From CADEDV01 sp964596345 (GTDB lineage Bacteria; Bacteroidota; Bacteroidia; Chitinophagales; Chitinophagaceae), in assembly GCA_964596345.1 (NCBI GenBank), contig CAZQSZ010000001.1, positions 744,001 through 808,000 of the forward strand: a DNA stretch of 64,000 nt, written 5' to 3'. This document shows, in pieces, positions 31,863-40,215 of this stretch. A program made the position numbers and the translations under genes. The notes under the pieces are model-generated. The model was not told where the DNA came from. It made no database searches and saw nothing but the letters and a program-made list of their open reading frames with translations. The number at the start of each line of letters is the position of its first letter. The first letter of the stretch is position 1.

Positions 31863-33383
31863 ATGGATAGTCATATAGATAAAACAGCCCCGGAAACAAG
31901 TAACGGTGATGGTACAAAGAACCAGTTGTATCCTGTTTTCCTGAAACTGGAGCAGTTAAATATTTTACTGGTGGGAGCCGGTAATGTAGGGTTGGAGAAA
32001 TTACATTCACTTTTGTCGAATTCTCCCCAGGCAAAGATCACGGTAGTGGCACCAGGGGTTAAAAAAGAAGTAAGGGAATTGGTACAAAAGCATCCTTCTT
32101 GCACAATTATTGAAAGGCAATTCCAGGAGGAAGATCTTGAGAATAAAGAGCTGGTTATTTTAGCAACTGATAATAAAGAATTACACCAGGATATCACCCA
32201 ACTCGCCAATGCCAACAAGATACTGATCAATGTGGCAGATACACCCGAACTCTGTGATTTCTATTTGGGCAGTATTGTGCAGAAGGGATTATTGAAGATC
32301 GCTATCTCCACCAATGGGAAATCGCCAACAGCAGCCAAACGTATCAGGGAAGTTTTGAATGAATCTTTGCCTTCAGAACTGGATGAGCTGATCAGTAACC
32401 TGAATAAGGTGCGGGGTAAGCTGAACGGTAATTTTGACTATAAAGTAAAAAAGCTGAATGCACTTACCAAAATCCTGGTAGATAAGGACAGCACCGTGGG
32501 TGAAAGAAGATGGCGAAAGATCGCTACCTGGTCCTTGGTCATTTTTGCCTCTATGCTTGTCGGGCATTTCATTTTATCTTATTTGCCTTTCCGGCAAATA
32601 GCAGATGATACGGTGGCGTGGTACGGTACATTGGATAAAAATTTTCACTGGATGGTGCTGGCTGGTTTTCTTGCACAAATGGTGGATGGAGCCACCAGTA
32701 TGGGATACGGAGTTACGAGTTCGGTTGTTTTACAAACGGCACAGGTAAGCCCTGCTGCCATTAGTGCCGGTATTCATACGGCAGAGATGTTTACTACAGC
32801 TGCGTCGGGGTATAGTCACTATAAATTCAAGAATGTAAATAAAAAATTATTTAAGGCGCTGGTGATTCCAGGTGTTATTGGCGCTGTATTGGGAGCTTTA
32901 TTATTAGTTTGGTTTGATGACACACATATTAAGTATCTGCGTCCCGCTATGGCTATTTATACATTGATGCTCGGCTTAAAGATATTCAGTAATGCGTTTC
33001 GTACTACCGGAAAGAGTAAATTCAAACGCTATGGCTGGCTGGCGGGTGCAGGTGGTTTCCTGGATTCATTCGGGGGAGGAGGCTGGGGACCCATTGTTAC
33101 CTCCACACTGATAACAAAAGGAAGGACACCCAGGTATGTTATTGGTTCTGTAAGCCTGACCGAATTCTTTGTTACGCTGGCCAGTGCTTTTACATTTTTT
33201 ACGCTTATAGGTGTGCAAGGCTGGCAAATAATACTGGCATTGGTACTGGGAGGAGTTATAGCCGCACCTATTGCAGCGAAGCTGGCAGGTAAATTGCCTA
33301 AGAAAACCTCTTTCGTTTTATTAGGAGTTATTGTCGTTGCCTGGAGCACCAGGATATTAATTAATACCTTTATATCCCTATAG
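31863..33383 (+). CDS. Precorrin-2 dehydrogenase/ferrochelatase (Met8-like) fused to TSUP membrane transporter
   Basis: A 506-residue fusion. Residues about 22-215 match the CysG N-terminal/Met8 domain: NAD motif VGAGNVGLEKL at 37, catalytic-type D126 in NVADTPELCDF, and S149 in ISTNGKSPTAAKRIRE. Residues about 222-506 are a TSUP (TauE/SafE) permease with about eight helices, including GFLAQMVDGATSMGYG and GGFLDSFGGGGWGP. The first half would oxidise precorrin-2 to sirohydrochlorin and insert iron; the second half probably moves sulfite, sulfate or a related anion. No other sulfate transporter is in the window. The fusion places siroheme maturation at the membrane next to sulfur uptake or efflux (inference). 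Confidence 0.9.
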   Translation: MDSHIDKTAPETSNGDGTKNQLYPVFLKLEQLNILLVGAGNVGLEKLHSLLSNSPQAKITVVAPGVKKEVRELVQKHPSCTIIERQFQEEDLENKELVILATDNKELHQDITQLANANKILINVADTPELCDFYLGSIVQKGLLKIAISTNGKSPTAAKRIREVLNESLPSELDELISNLNKVRGKLNGNFDYKVKKLNALTKILVDKDSTVGERRWRKIATWSLVIFASMLVGHFILSYLPFRQIADDTVAWYGTLDKNFHWMVLAGFLAQMVDGATSMGYGVTSSVVLQTAQVSPAAISAGIHTAEMFTTAASGYSHYKFKNVNKKLFKALVIPGVIGAVLGALLLVWFDDTHIKYLRPAMAIYTLMLGLKIFSNAFRTTGKSKFKRYGWLAGAGGFLDSFGGGGWGPIVTSTLITKGRTPRYVIGSVSLTEFFVTLASAFTFFTLIGVQGWQIILALVLGGVIAAPIAAKLAGKLPKKTSFVLLGVIVVAWSTRILINTFISL

Positions 33384-33400
33384 TATTGGGACGATGAGTT

Positions 33401-33408
33401 TACCTTTG
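33401..33408 (+). promoter_or_regulatory. -7 box TACCTTTG of metZ
   Basis: Exact TAnnTTTG match 28 nt before the metZ start, in the 53-bp gap after the Met8-TSUP gene. No -33 element at good spacing. Confidence 0.35.
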
Positions 33409-33436
33409 TCCTCTTTTTACAAGTAAGTCTAATTTT

Positions 33437-34612
33437 ATGGCGAAGCAACACCCGGAAACAAAGGCGATCCGTATTCAGACCAGGCAAACGGGCCAGAAAG
33501 AACATTCAACCCCGTTATTCCTGACCAGCAGTTTTACCTATGAATCAGCAGAGGATATGGCTGCCGCTTTTGCCGATGACTCACTGGAAGTGAATATTTA
33601 TTCCCGTTTTTCCAACCCAACCGTTGATGAATTTATTATCAAGATCGCTACTCTCGAAGGGGCAGAAGATGGTATTGCCACCGGAACAGGGATGGCCGCA
33701 GTGTTTTCCACTTTCATGACTTTTTTATCCAAAGGAGATCATATCATTTCTGCTTCTGCGGTGTTTGGCTCCACTCATACCATCCTTACTAAATATTTAC
33801 CGAAATGGGGCATTGAGAGTTCTTATTTTGATATGAGCAAACCGGAAACTATTGCAGCATTGATCAAACCAACTACCAAAATGCTGTATATCGAAACACC
33901 GAGTAATCCCGGATTGGATATTATTGACATTGAGTATGTTTCGGTGCTTTGCAAACAGCATAATATTTTGCTGGTAGTGGATAATTGTTTTGCTACCCCG
34001 GCGGTACAGCAACCCATAAAATTTGGCGCTGATCTCGTACTACATTCTGCTACCAAATTTATTGACGGGCAGGGCAGGGTATTAGGTGGAGTGGTGGTAG
34101 GCCGGAAAGAACTGATCAACCCGATGTATTTATTTGTACGGAATACCGGCCCTTCATTGAGCCCGTTCAATGCCTGGGTGCTTAGTAAAAGCCTGGAGAC
34201 ATTATTCATCCGCATGGATAAGCATGCAACAAATGCGATGCAACTGGCTGTGGCTTTACAAAATCATCCGAAGATCGGTTCGGTAAAATATCCTTTCCTG
34301 GAATCACATCCGCAATATGCCATTGCAAAAAAGCAAATGAGTAATGGCGGTGGTATCGTCACTTTTGAATTAAAAGGGGGTATTGAAAGTGGCCGGAAGT
34401 TCCTGAATGCACTACAAATGCTTTCCATGACCAATAATTTGGGCGACAGTCGCAGCATCGCTTCGCATCCTGCTTCTACCACCCATTCCAAACTGACAGA
34501 GGAAGAAAGGCAGTCTGTCGGGATAACGCCGGGATTAATCAGGCTTTCTGTTGGCCTGGAACATCCGGATGACGTGTTGCAGGATATTTTACAGGCGCTG
34601 AATAAGTGCTGA
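33437..34612 (+). CDS. metZ: O-succinylhomoserine sulfhydrylase (Cys/Met metabolism PLP enzyme)
   Basis: A 391-residue PLP enzyme of the trans-sulfuration family, expected to combine sulfide with an activated homoserine to give homocysteine. IYSRFSNPTVDEF, GTGMAAVFSTF and the PLP lysine in LHSATKFIDGQGRVLGG favour MetZ over cystathionine gamma-synthase, though the acyl donor is not certain. As the last gene of the sulfur block, it uses the sulfide made by CysJI. Its stop codon abuts the stop of the convergent pseudouridine synthase gene with no gap. Confidence 0.88.
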   Translation: MAKQHPETKAIRIQTRQTGQKEHSTPLFLTSSFTYESAEDMAAAFADDSLEVNIYSRFSNPTVDEFIIKIATLEGAEDGIATGTGMAAVFSTFMTFLSKGDHIISASAVFGSTHTILTKYLPKWGIESSYFDMSKPETIAALIKPTTKMLYIETPSNPGLDIIDIEYVSVLCKQHNILLVVDNCFATPAVQQPIKFGADLVLHSATKFIDGQGRVLGGVVVGRKELINPMYLFVRNTGPSLSPFNAWVLSKSLETLFIRMDKHATNAMQLAVALQNHPKIGSVKYPFLESHPQYAIAKKQMSNGGGIVTFELKGGIESGRKFLNALQMLSMTNNLGDSRSIASHPASTTHSKLTEEERQSVGITPGLIRLSVGLEHPDDVLQDILQALNKC

Positions 34613-35338
34613 TTATTTTCCCTTCCATTTATTTAATTGCTGTAGTAAAGCTTTTAATTCTTTCGGCAAAGCTGCTTCCAGTTCAATTGTTTTGTTATCA
34701 CTGTCCGTAAAACTTAACTGGTAAGCATGCAAAGCCAGCCTGTTTAACAAAGGCCGTTCTTCCAGTTCATTTTTGGAGAGTTTGAATTTTTTATGCTTCA
34801 GCGAAGACAATAAAACAGGTTTTCCGTCACCATATAATGGATCACAAACTATCGGATGCCCCATTTCTTTTGCATGCACCCTGATCTGGTGTGTTCTGCC
34901 GGTATGAATTTGAAATTGCAGCCAGGCATACACGCCAAAATCTTCCAGTACTTCATAATCGGTCAGTGCATCTTTTCCCTTCCGGTGAACGATCATGCTG
35001 CCGTTTTTGGCAGGATGTTCCCCCATCGGTGCATCAATGCTCCCCGTCTTTTCCATAGGCGAGCCAATGACCAGGCCGAGGTATATCTTTTTCGTAAGCC
35101 GTCCTTCAAACTGAAGCGAAAGCTGTTTATGGGCTGCTTCATTCTTCGCAAAGATGATCAGGCCGCTGGTATCTTTATCCAGCCGGTGCACCGTAAAGAT
35201 GTTGCCGTATTTATCTTTCAGTAATTGCTTCAGTGAAATTTCTTTTCCTTCCCGGTCAGGAATAGATAATAAACCGGATGGTTTGTTCAATGCAACCCAG
35301 TTTTCGTTTTCAACAATAATAATATCCCGGAGATTCAT
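34613..35338 (-). CDS. RluA family RNA pseudouridine synthase
   Basis: A 241-residue enzyme that isomerises uridines in rRNA or tRNA. The catalytic motif HRLDKDTSGLII has its Asp near residue 57; the later THQIRVHAKEMGHPIVCDPLYG is also typical. There is no N-terminal S4 domain, so it is a short RluA/RluC-type form, and the target position cannot be predicted. It is convergent with metZ and shares the strand with the RluB-like gene upstream (45-bp gap). Confidence 0.92.
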   Translation of the reverse strand: MNLRDIIIVENENWVALNKPSGLLSIPDREGKEISLKQLLKDKYGNIFTVHRLDKDTSGLIIFAKNEAAHKQLSLQFEGRLTKKIYLGLVIGSPMEKTGSIDAPMGEHPAKNGSMIVHRKGKDALTDYEVLEDFGVYAWLQFQIHTGRTHQIRVHAKEMGHPIVCDPLYGDGKPVLLSSLKHKKFKLSKNELEERPLLNRLALHAYQLSFTDSDNKTIELEAALPKELKALLQQLNKWKGK

Positions 35339-35383
35339 TGGTTGTAATTAGTAACTCTTTGTGGTTATGAAGGGGCTTTAAAA

Positions 35384-36316
35384 TTATTTCCCTTTTCCAA
35401 AATGTTTGAGGTCCCGAATTTCCTTTTCAGAAAGAAAACGCCATTTACCTCTTTCTACGTTTTTCTTGGTAAGACCGGCAAACGTCACCCGGTCAAGATT
35501 TTTTACATCATAACCGAGGTGTTCGAAAATGCGGCGAACGATACGGTTGCGTCCGCTGTGAATTTCCACGCCGATCTGGGTTTTGTCTTTCATATCGGAA
35601 TAGGCCAGCACATCCACACTGGCGGGGCCATCTTCCAGCACCACGCCTTTTAATATCTGGTCAAAATCTTTTTTATCGAGCGGTTTGTCTAACGTAACAG
35701 CATAGATCTTTTTGACTTCATTGCTGGGATGTGTTAGTTTTTGTGCCAGTTCACCATCATTGGTGAGCAATAAAACCCCGGAGGTATTCCGGTCCAGGCG
35801 ACCGACCGGGTACACCCGTTCTGTCGTTGCTTTCCCGATCAGGTCCAGCACTGTTTTTCTTTTTTGCGGATCATCGGTAGTGGTGATATAATCTTTGGGC
35901 TTATTGATCAGGATATAAACAAGGTTCTTGGCCAGGAATATTTTCCTACCATTCACTCTTACTTCATCGGTGGCCGCTACTTTATGCCCCGGTTCGGTGA
36001 CCAATTCATTGTTCACTTTCACTTTGCCTTCTTTCACTATTTCTGCGGCTTCCCGCCGTCCGCAGATACCGGAATGGGCAATGAATTTATTGAGCGGCAT
36101 GGAACCGGTGGGTTCCGGACGTTTATGAACAACAGCAGCCGGCACTTTTTGCCCGCGGATAACCGCCTGCTGGCCCCTTACTTCTGCTTTTTTCTTTTCG
36201 AAGAATTCTTCCCGCTCTTTTTTGAACTTTCTTTTTTCCTGTTTGAACTGTTCTTTGACGGCGGCGTTACTTTTCTTTTTCGTGAACTTGTCGAAATGGG
36301 ATGACTTCTTTTGCAT
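35384..36316 (-). CDS. rluB: RsuA family pseudouridine synthase, RluB-like
   Basis: A 310-residue enzyme. A highly charged N-terminal extension of about 75 residues (many Lys and Glu) precedes an S4 domain (MPLNKFIAHSGICGRREAAEIV) and the RsuA-type catalytic domain with Asp in YPVGRLDRNTSGVLLLTNDG. The C-terminal HSGRNRIVRRIFEHLG is typical of RluB/RluE/RluF; assignment to RluB is the best guess. The extension may help bind RNA. A TATCTTTG box lies 42 nt upstream of the start. Confidence 0.88.
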   Translation of the reverse strand: MQKKSSHFDKFTKKKSNAAVKEQFKQEKRKFKKEREEFFEKKKAEVRGQQAVIRGQKVPAAVVHKRPEPTGSMPLNKFIAHSGICGRREAAEIVKEGKVKVNNELVTEPGHKVAATDEVRVNGRKIFLAKNLVYILINKPKDYITTTDDPQKRKTVLDLIGKATTERVYPVGRLDRNTSGVLLLTNDGELAQKLTHPSNEVKKIYAVTLDKPLDKKDFDQILKGVVLEDGPASVDVLAYSDMKDKTQIGVEIHSGRNRIVRRIFEHLGYDVKNLDRVTFAGLTKKNVERGKWRFLSEKEIRDLKHFGKGK

Positions 36317-36358
36317 ATGTGCTGGGTTGCTGTTTTACAACAGTAATTTGATGAACCG

Positions 36359-36366
36359 CAAAGATA
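36359..36366 (-). promoter_or_regulatory. -7 box TATCTTTG of the RluB-like gene
   Basis: Exact TAnnTTTG match on the minus strand, 42 nt before the ATG and just downstream of the terminator of the Spy-like gene. Confidence 0.45.
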
Positions 36367-36367
36367 A

Positions 36368-36404
36368 CTAAAAGGCCTGTCCTTATTGCAGGGGACAGGC
36401 CTTT
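36368..36404 (-). terminator. Intrinsic terminator of the Spy-like gene
   Basis: Twelve-base stem AAAGGCCTGTCC/GGACAGGCCTTT (36371-36382 with 36393-36404), loop of 10, T residues after it on the minus strand. It lies 20 bp past the stop codon. Confidence 0.88.
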
Positions 36405-36423
36405 ATTGTATGAATAAGGGTAC

Positions 36424-37065
36424 TTATATTGTTTCCTGCATTTTACCAGGCTTATGCTTTCTTTTTTCTTTCATTTTCTGTAATTGTTCTTCCGTAAGTA
36501 CTGATTTCATCTTTTCTTTTTGTTCCTTCATCAGTTCTTTTGATTTTTCTCTTTTTTGTTCGGCTGACAGGGCTTTATCTTCCCGGATGGCTTTCATTTT
36601 TTCTGCCATGGCTTTGCGGTTCTCCGCCATTTTAGCAGACTGTTCTTCGGTCAGCTTGAGCTCTTCTTTCATCCGGGCTTCTTTTTTTTGACCAAACTCT
36701 TTTGCTTTCGCAGCTCTTGCTTCTTTATCTTTTTGTTGCTGGGCTTTTTGTTCAGGGGTTAACAGGCTTTGAAATTTTTGTTCATGCTCTTTGCGGAGAG
36801 ATTCCATTCTTTCACGGCTCTCTTTCACAGTAATATTATCCTGCTTTCTCAGTTCCTCCATTTTTTTCTGTTGCTCCTGGTTCAGGGCTTTGACTTTAGC
36901 TTTTTGTTCTTCACTCAGGTTCAGGTTGGCCAGTTGTTTTTTTGGGTACATTTTCTGGGAGGCATGTGGTCTGAACCCATCATGTTTCCGTTCAGGAATT
37001 TCCTGTGCTGCTGCATTAGCAACAATAAATGCGGCTGCTAAAACGGTTACGATTATTTTTTTCAT
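36424..37065 (-). CDS. Spy/CpxP-like exported helical protein
   Basis: A 213-residue protein with signal peptide MKKIIVTVLAAAFIVANAAAQ. The mature part is almost entirely charged helix with repeated LTxEQ-type units (LSEEQKAKV, LTPEQKAQQ, LTEEQSAKM, LSAEQKREK, LTEEQLQKM), resembling Spy/CpxP periplasmic chaperones that respond to envelope stress. The internal near-repeats of about 35-40 residues suggest growth by duplication. It is monocistronic with its own terminator. Confidence 0.8.
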   Translation of the reverse strand: MKKIIVTVLAAAFIVANAAAQEIPERKHDGFRPHASQKMYPKKQLANLNLSEEQKAKVKALNQEQQKKMEELRKQDNITVKESRERMESLRKEHEQKFQSLLTPEQKAQQQKDKEARAAKAKEFGQKKEARMKEELKLTEEQSAKMAENRKAMAEKMKAIREDKALSAEQKREKSKELMKEQKEKMKSVLTEEQLQKMKEKRKHKPGKMQETI

Positions 37066-37214
37066 GCTATACTATTTTGAAAGTTAGATGCCCGGTGAGG
37101 AAATAAACCTTCGCCCGGTTCTGTTAAAAAAAGGTGGACGATTAACAGACCGGGGCGGATTCCAAGGGTTTAACCCAAACTAAGAAATATTTCGTATTAA
37201 GGACAAGCGGGTAC

Positions 37215-38264
37215 TTAAAGGGCTTCTTTGTTGGCCAATTGTCCACAGGCGGCATCAATATCTTTACCGCGGCTGCGGCGGAGACGGGCATTCACCCTGT
37301 TCTTGCCGAGGTAGGCCATAAATTCTTCCACCCTCTCTTCATCGGGTTTTTCAAATTTGGCAAAATCAATGGGGTTATACTCAATAATATTAATAAGATC
37401 GGCCGGTACCTGCCGGTAAATTTTGATCAGTTCGTCCGCATCTTTGATCGTATCGTTGAAGTTCTTGAAAAGGATATATTCAAAAGTGATCTCGTTCTTG
37501 GTTTGCTTGTAGAAATAGTTCAATGCATCGATCAGTGTCTTGATATTGTTCGTGTCATTGATCGGCATGATCTCGTGCCGCTTGGCATCCGTAGCTGCAT
37601 GCAGGGACAAAGCCAGTTTGAATTTTACTTTATCATCTGCTAATTGGCGAATACCTTTTGCCACACCGGCGGTGGAAACAGTGATCCGTTTCGGGCTCAT
37701 GGCTAAACCATCAGCGGCTGTGATCCGTTCAATTGCTTTCACTACATTTTTATAGTTCAGCAAAGGCTCGCCCATACCCATGAAAACAATATTGGTCAGT
37801 TTTTTACCCTGTACTTTTTCGGATTGCTGGTTGATCAGCACCACTTCATCATATATCTCATCATAATCCAGGTTTCTTTTCCGGTCGATATAGCCGGTGG
37901 CGCAGAACTTACAACTCAGCGAACAACCGATCTGTGAGGAAACGCAGGCTGTATTCCTGGATTCAGTTGGTATCATCACCCCTTCCACGAGGTGTCCGTC
38001 CCAGGTTTTGAAACGGCTTTTAATAGTTCCGTCAGCGGAATATTGTGTTGCATCAATGCTAAGGGCGGGCAACGTAAATTGTTCGCCTAATTGCTGGCGC
38101 AGGTCCTTGCTCAGGTTGGTCATATCCGCAAAACTCATGGCCTGTTTCTGCCAGATCCATTCATGCACCTGTTTGGCCCTGAATTTTTTTTCTCCCAGCT
38201 CTTCAAAATAGGTTTCCAGTTCGGCCAGGGAAAGATGCCGTATGTTATTCAGTACTTTTTTCAT
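37215..38264 (-). CDS. rlmN: Dual-specificity 23S rRNA/tRNA adenine C2-methyltransferase RlmN
   Basis: A 349-residue radical SAM enzyme methylating A2503 of 23S rRNA and A37 of some tRNAs. The cluster motif CSLSCKFCATG, the N-terminal HhH-like domain, the late RKxxxDIDAACGQL-type segment with the methyl-carrying Cys, and MGMGEPLLNYKNV are present. ATG at 38264 is preferred over an in-frame TTG at 38273 that lies in the TATCTTTG box. Confidence 0.96.
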   Translation of the reverse strand: MKKVLNNIRHLSLAELETYFEELGEKKFRAKQVHEWIWQKQAMSFADMTNLSKDLRQQLGEQFTLPALSIDATQYSADGTIKSRFKTWDGHLVEGVMIPTESRNTACVSSQIGCSLSCKFCATGYIDRKRNLDYDEIYDEVVLINQQSEKVQGKKLTNIVFMGMGEPLLNYKNVVKAIERITAADGLAMSPKRITVSTAGVAKGIRQLADDKVKFKLALSLHAATDAKRHEIMPINDTNNIKTLIDALNYFYKQTKNEITFEYILFKNFNDTIKDADELIKIYRQVPADLINIIEYNPIDFAKFEKPDEERVEEFMAYLGKNRVNARLRRSRGKDIDAACGQLANKEAL

Positions 38265-38270
38265 CAGCGG

Positions 38271-38278
38271 CAAAGATA
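38271..38278 (-). promoter_or_regulatory. TATCTTTG box 6 nt before the rlmN start
   Basis: Exact TAnnTTTG match on the minus strand with only 6 nt (CCGCTG) before the ATG. No -33 TTTG is seen. It would give a nearly leaderless mRNA. Confidence 0.4.
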
Positions 38279-38336
38279 ACCACTACTAAACGGATTGACT
38301 GATTTACCGGATATTTGCCTCTTAAATGTAAAATGA

Positions 38337-39533
38337 ATGAAGGCTGTCTATATAATTGATGCTGTCAGAACTCCCATTGGAAAATATGGTGGTTCCCTCA
38401 GCAGCATTCGTCCCGATGACCTGCTGGCCCATGTGATCCGGTCACTGGTTCATCGAAACCCTTCGGTGGATGTAAATGCCATTGAAGATGTGATAGCAGG
38501 TGATGCCAACCAGGCCGGTGAAGATAACCGGGATGTGGCCCGGATGGCAGCACTACTGGCGGGTTTACCGGTAACAGTGGCCGGTAACACCGTCAACCGT
38601 TTATGTGCTTCCGGCCTGCAGGCGATTATGGATGCCGCAAGACAGGTTATGTGCGGAGATGCAGAATTGATCATTGCAGGAGGAGTGGAAAGTATGACCA
38701 GGGCTCCTTTTGTGATGGCCAAAACCTCCTCCCCTTATTCGAGGAACGTGGAGATACATGATACTACTATCGGCTGGAGGTTTACCAATAAAAAGCTGGC
38801 AGAGATGCATTATCCCTATAGCATGGGAGAAACAGCAGAGAATGTGGCGAAGCAATGGAAGATCTCCAGACAGGAGCAGGATACATTTGCCTTATCCTCC
38901 CAGCACAAGTATTTTGAAGCCGCCGCAGCCGGTAAGTGGAAAGATGAGATGGCCCCGGTAGTCATCCTCGGTGCCAAAGAAGAACAAATTTTGTTTGAAG
39001 CAGATGAACACCCCCGCCAGTCAACCATGGATAAATTGTCTTCGCTGAAACCAGCTTTTGCCAAAGATGGAACAGTAACCGCTGGTAATTCTTCGGGCAT
39101 CAATGACGGTGCCGCTGCCCTGCTGCTCGCCAGTGAGGAGGCCGTGAAAAAGTATAATCTCCTGCCCATGGCCAGGGTAGTGTCTATGGCCGTGGCAGGT
39201 GTTGACCCATCCATCATGGGTATCGGCCCTGTGCCGGCCACCAAAAAAGCCCTGCAAAGAGCCGGGTTAAAAGTAAGTGACCTCGATCTTATTGAATTGA
39301 ATGAGGCTTTTGCATCCCAGTCAATTGCCTGTATCCGGGAACTGGGGCTTGACATTAATAAGGTAAATGTGAATGGCGGTTCCATTGCTATCGGCCATCC
39401 TTTGGGCTGTAGCGGTGTTCGCATTTCGGCTACGTTGTTGCATGAAATGAAGAGAAGCGGGTCGAAGATTGGCCTGGCAACGATGTGCGTCGGGGTGGGA
39501 CAGGGTGCTGCTGTTATTTATGAAAAAATGTAA
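38337..39533 (+). CDS. Thiolase (acetyl-CoA C-acyltransferase, 3-oxoadipyl-CoA thiolase-like)
   Basis: A 398-residue thiolase cleaving or forming 3-ketoacyl-CoA. The acyl-accepting Cys is in NRLCASGLQA near residue 90; catalytic His and Cys are in GGSIAIGHPLGCSG and CVGVGQG at the C-terminus. The segment ANQAGEDNRDVARMAALLAGLP resembles PcaF/PaaJ, but no aromatic-degradation genes are nearby, so a general beta-oxidation role is also possible. Confidence 0.92.
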   Translation: MKAVYIIDAVRTPIGKYGGSLSSIRPDDLLAHVIRSLVHRNPSVDVNAIEDVIAGDANQAGEDNRDVARMAALLAGLPVTVAGNTVNRLCASGLQAIMDAARQVMCGDAELIIAGGVESMTRAPFVMAKTSSPYSRNVEIHDTTIGWRFTNKKLAEMHYPYSMGETAENVAKQWKISRQEQDTFALSSQHKYFEAAAAGKWKDEMAPVVILGAKEEQILFEADEHPRQSTMDKLSSLKPAFAKDGTVTAGNSSGINDGAAALLLASEEAVKKYNLLPMARVVSMAVAGVDPSIMGIGPVPATKKALQRAGLKVSDLDLIELNEAFASQSIACIRELGLDINKVNVNGGSIAIGHPLGCSGVRISATLLHEMKRSGSKIGLATMCVGVGQGAAVIYEKM

Positions 39534-39593
39534 TTTCAACTAGTTTCTGTAACTTTTGCTATTGCTTTAACGTAAAGGCCATAAAACCAACAT

Positions 39594-39971
39594 ATGAAAA
39601 AATTAATGCTCTCTTTTTTTGCAATCAGCCTCACCTGTATTGTTGCTGCCCAACAAGACAGCACCTTGCAGCAATATACCGGCAAGTATAAATTCCCGGA
39701 AGGAAGTGTGGTAACCGAAGTTACAGTTGCCATTGAAAATGGAGTGCTGCTCGCCAATTCACCCATGGGGAGCTCAGAATTGAAGAAAACGGAAGCGGAT
39801 GTTTTCGAGATCGTTGCTTATGGCGGTACGGCCACGTTCAAAAGAACAGAAGGAAAGATATCCGGTGTACAGATGATCGTCGGGGATATCATACTGGAAG
39901 GAACAAAGGCCGAAAGCACAATTAATTTAGCCGGTGCTTGCAGTAATTTGCGGGGATTTTTCCGAAAATAA
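39594..39971 (+). CDS. Exported small protein, DUF3471-like
   Basis: A 125-residue protein with signal peptide MKKLMLSFFAISLTCIVAAQ. The mature part (LQQYTGKYKFPEGS, then alternating short strands ending near VGDIILEG) resembles the beta-barrel appendix domain DUF3471 often found at the C-terminus of beta-lactamase-like proteins; here it stands alone. It is 60 bp after the thiolase, with no clear promoter of its own. Function unknown. Confidence 0.7.
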   Translation: MKKLMLSFFAISLTCIVAAQQDSTLQQYTGKYKFPEGSVVTEVTVAIENGVLLANSPMGSSELKKTEADVFEIVAYGGTATFKRTEGKISGVQMIVGDIILEGTKAESTINLAGACSNLRGFFRK

Positions 39972-40125
39972 AGGCACAATTTTTCTTATTTATTTTCCTG
40001 CTAGTTAGCGGCTTAGCTCCACTTTGCCGTTCATATATTTATTTGGCCATTCAGATGCCATCTTCCTATTTTCGTGCAGCAAAATTTAACAGCAGTTTGT
40101 CTTTAAACACCTGTTAGATTTTTTT

Positions 40126-40141
40126 GACATCTGTAGATGTC
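40126..40141. promoter_or_regulatory. Inverted repeat GACATC-N4-GATGTC upstream of susC
   Basis: Perfect 6-bp arms 75-90 bp before the susC start, directly after a run of seven T. It could be an operator of the SusC/SusD unit or a leader hairpin. No regulator gene is adjacent. Confidence 0.35.
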
Positions 40142-40215
40142 TCCAATACACCCCACGGAAAACCAATATTTCGAAAGATTAAGGCGTACTTATTTTTTAT
40201 TTTAAATCAAAACAC

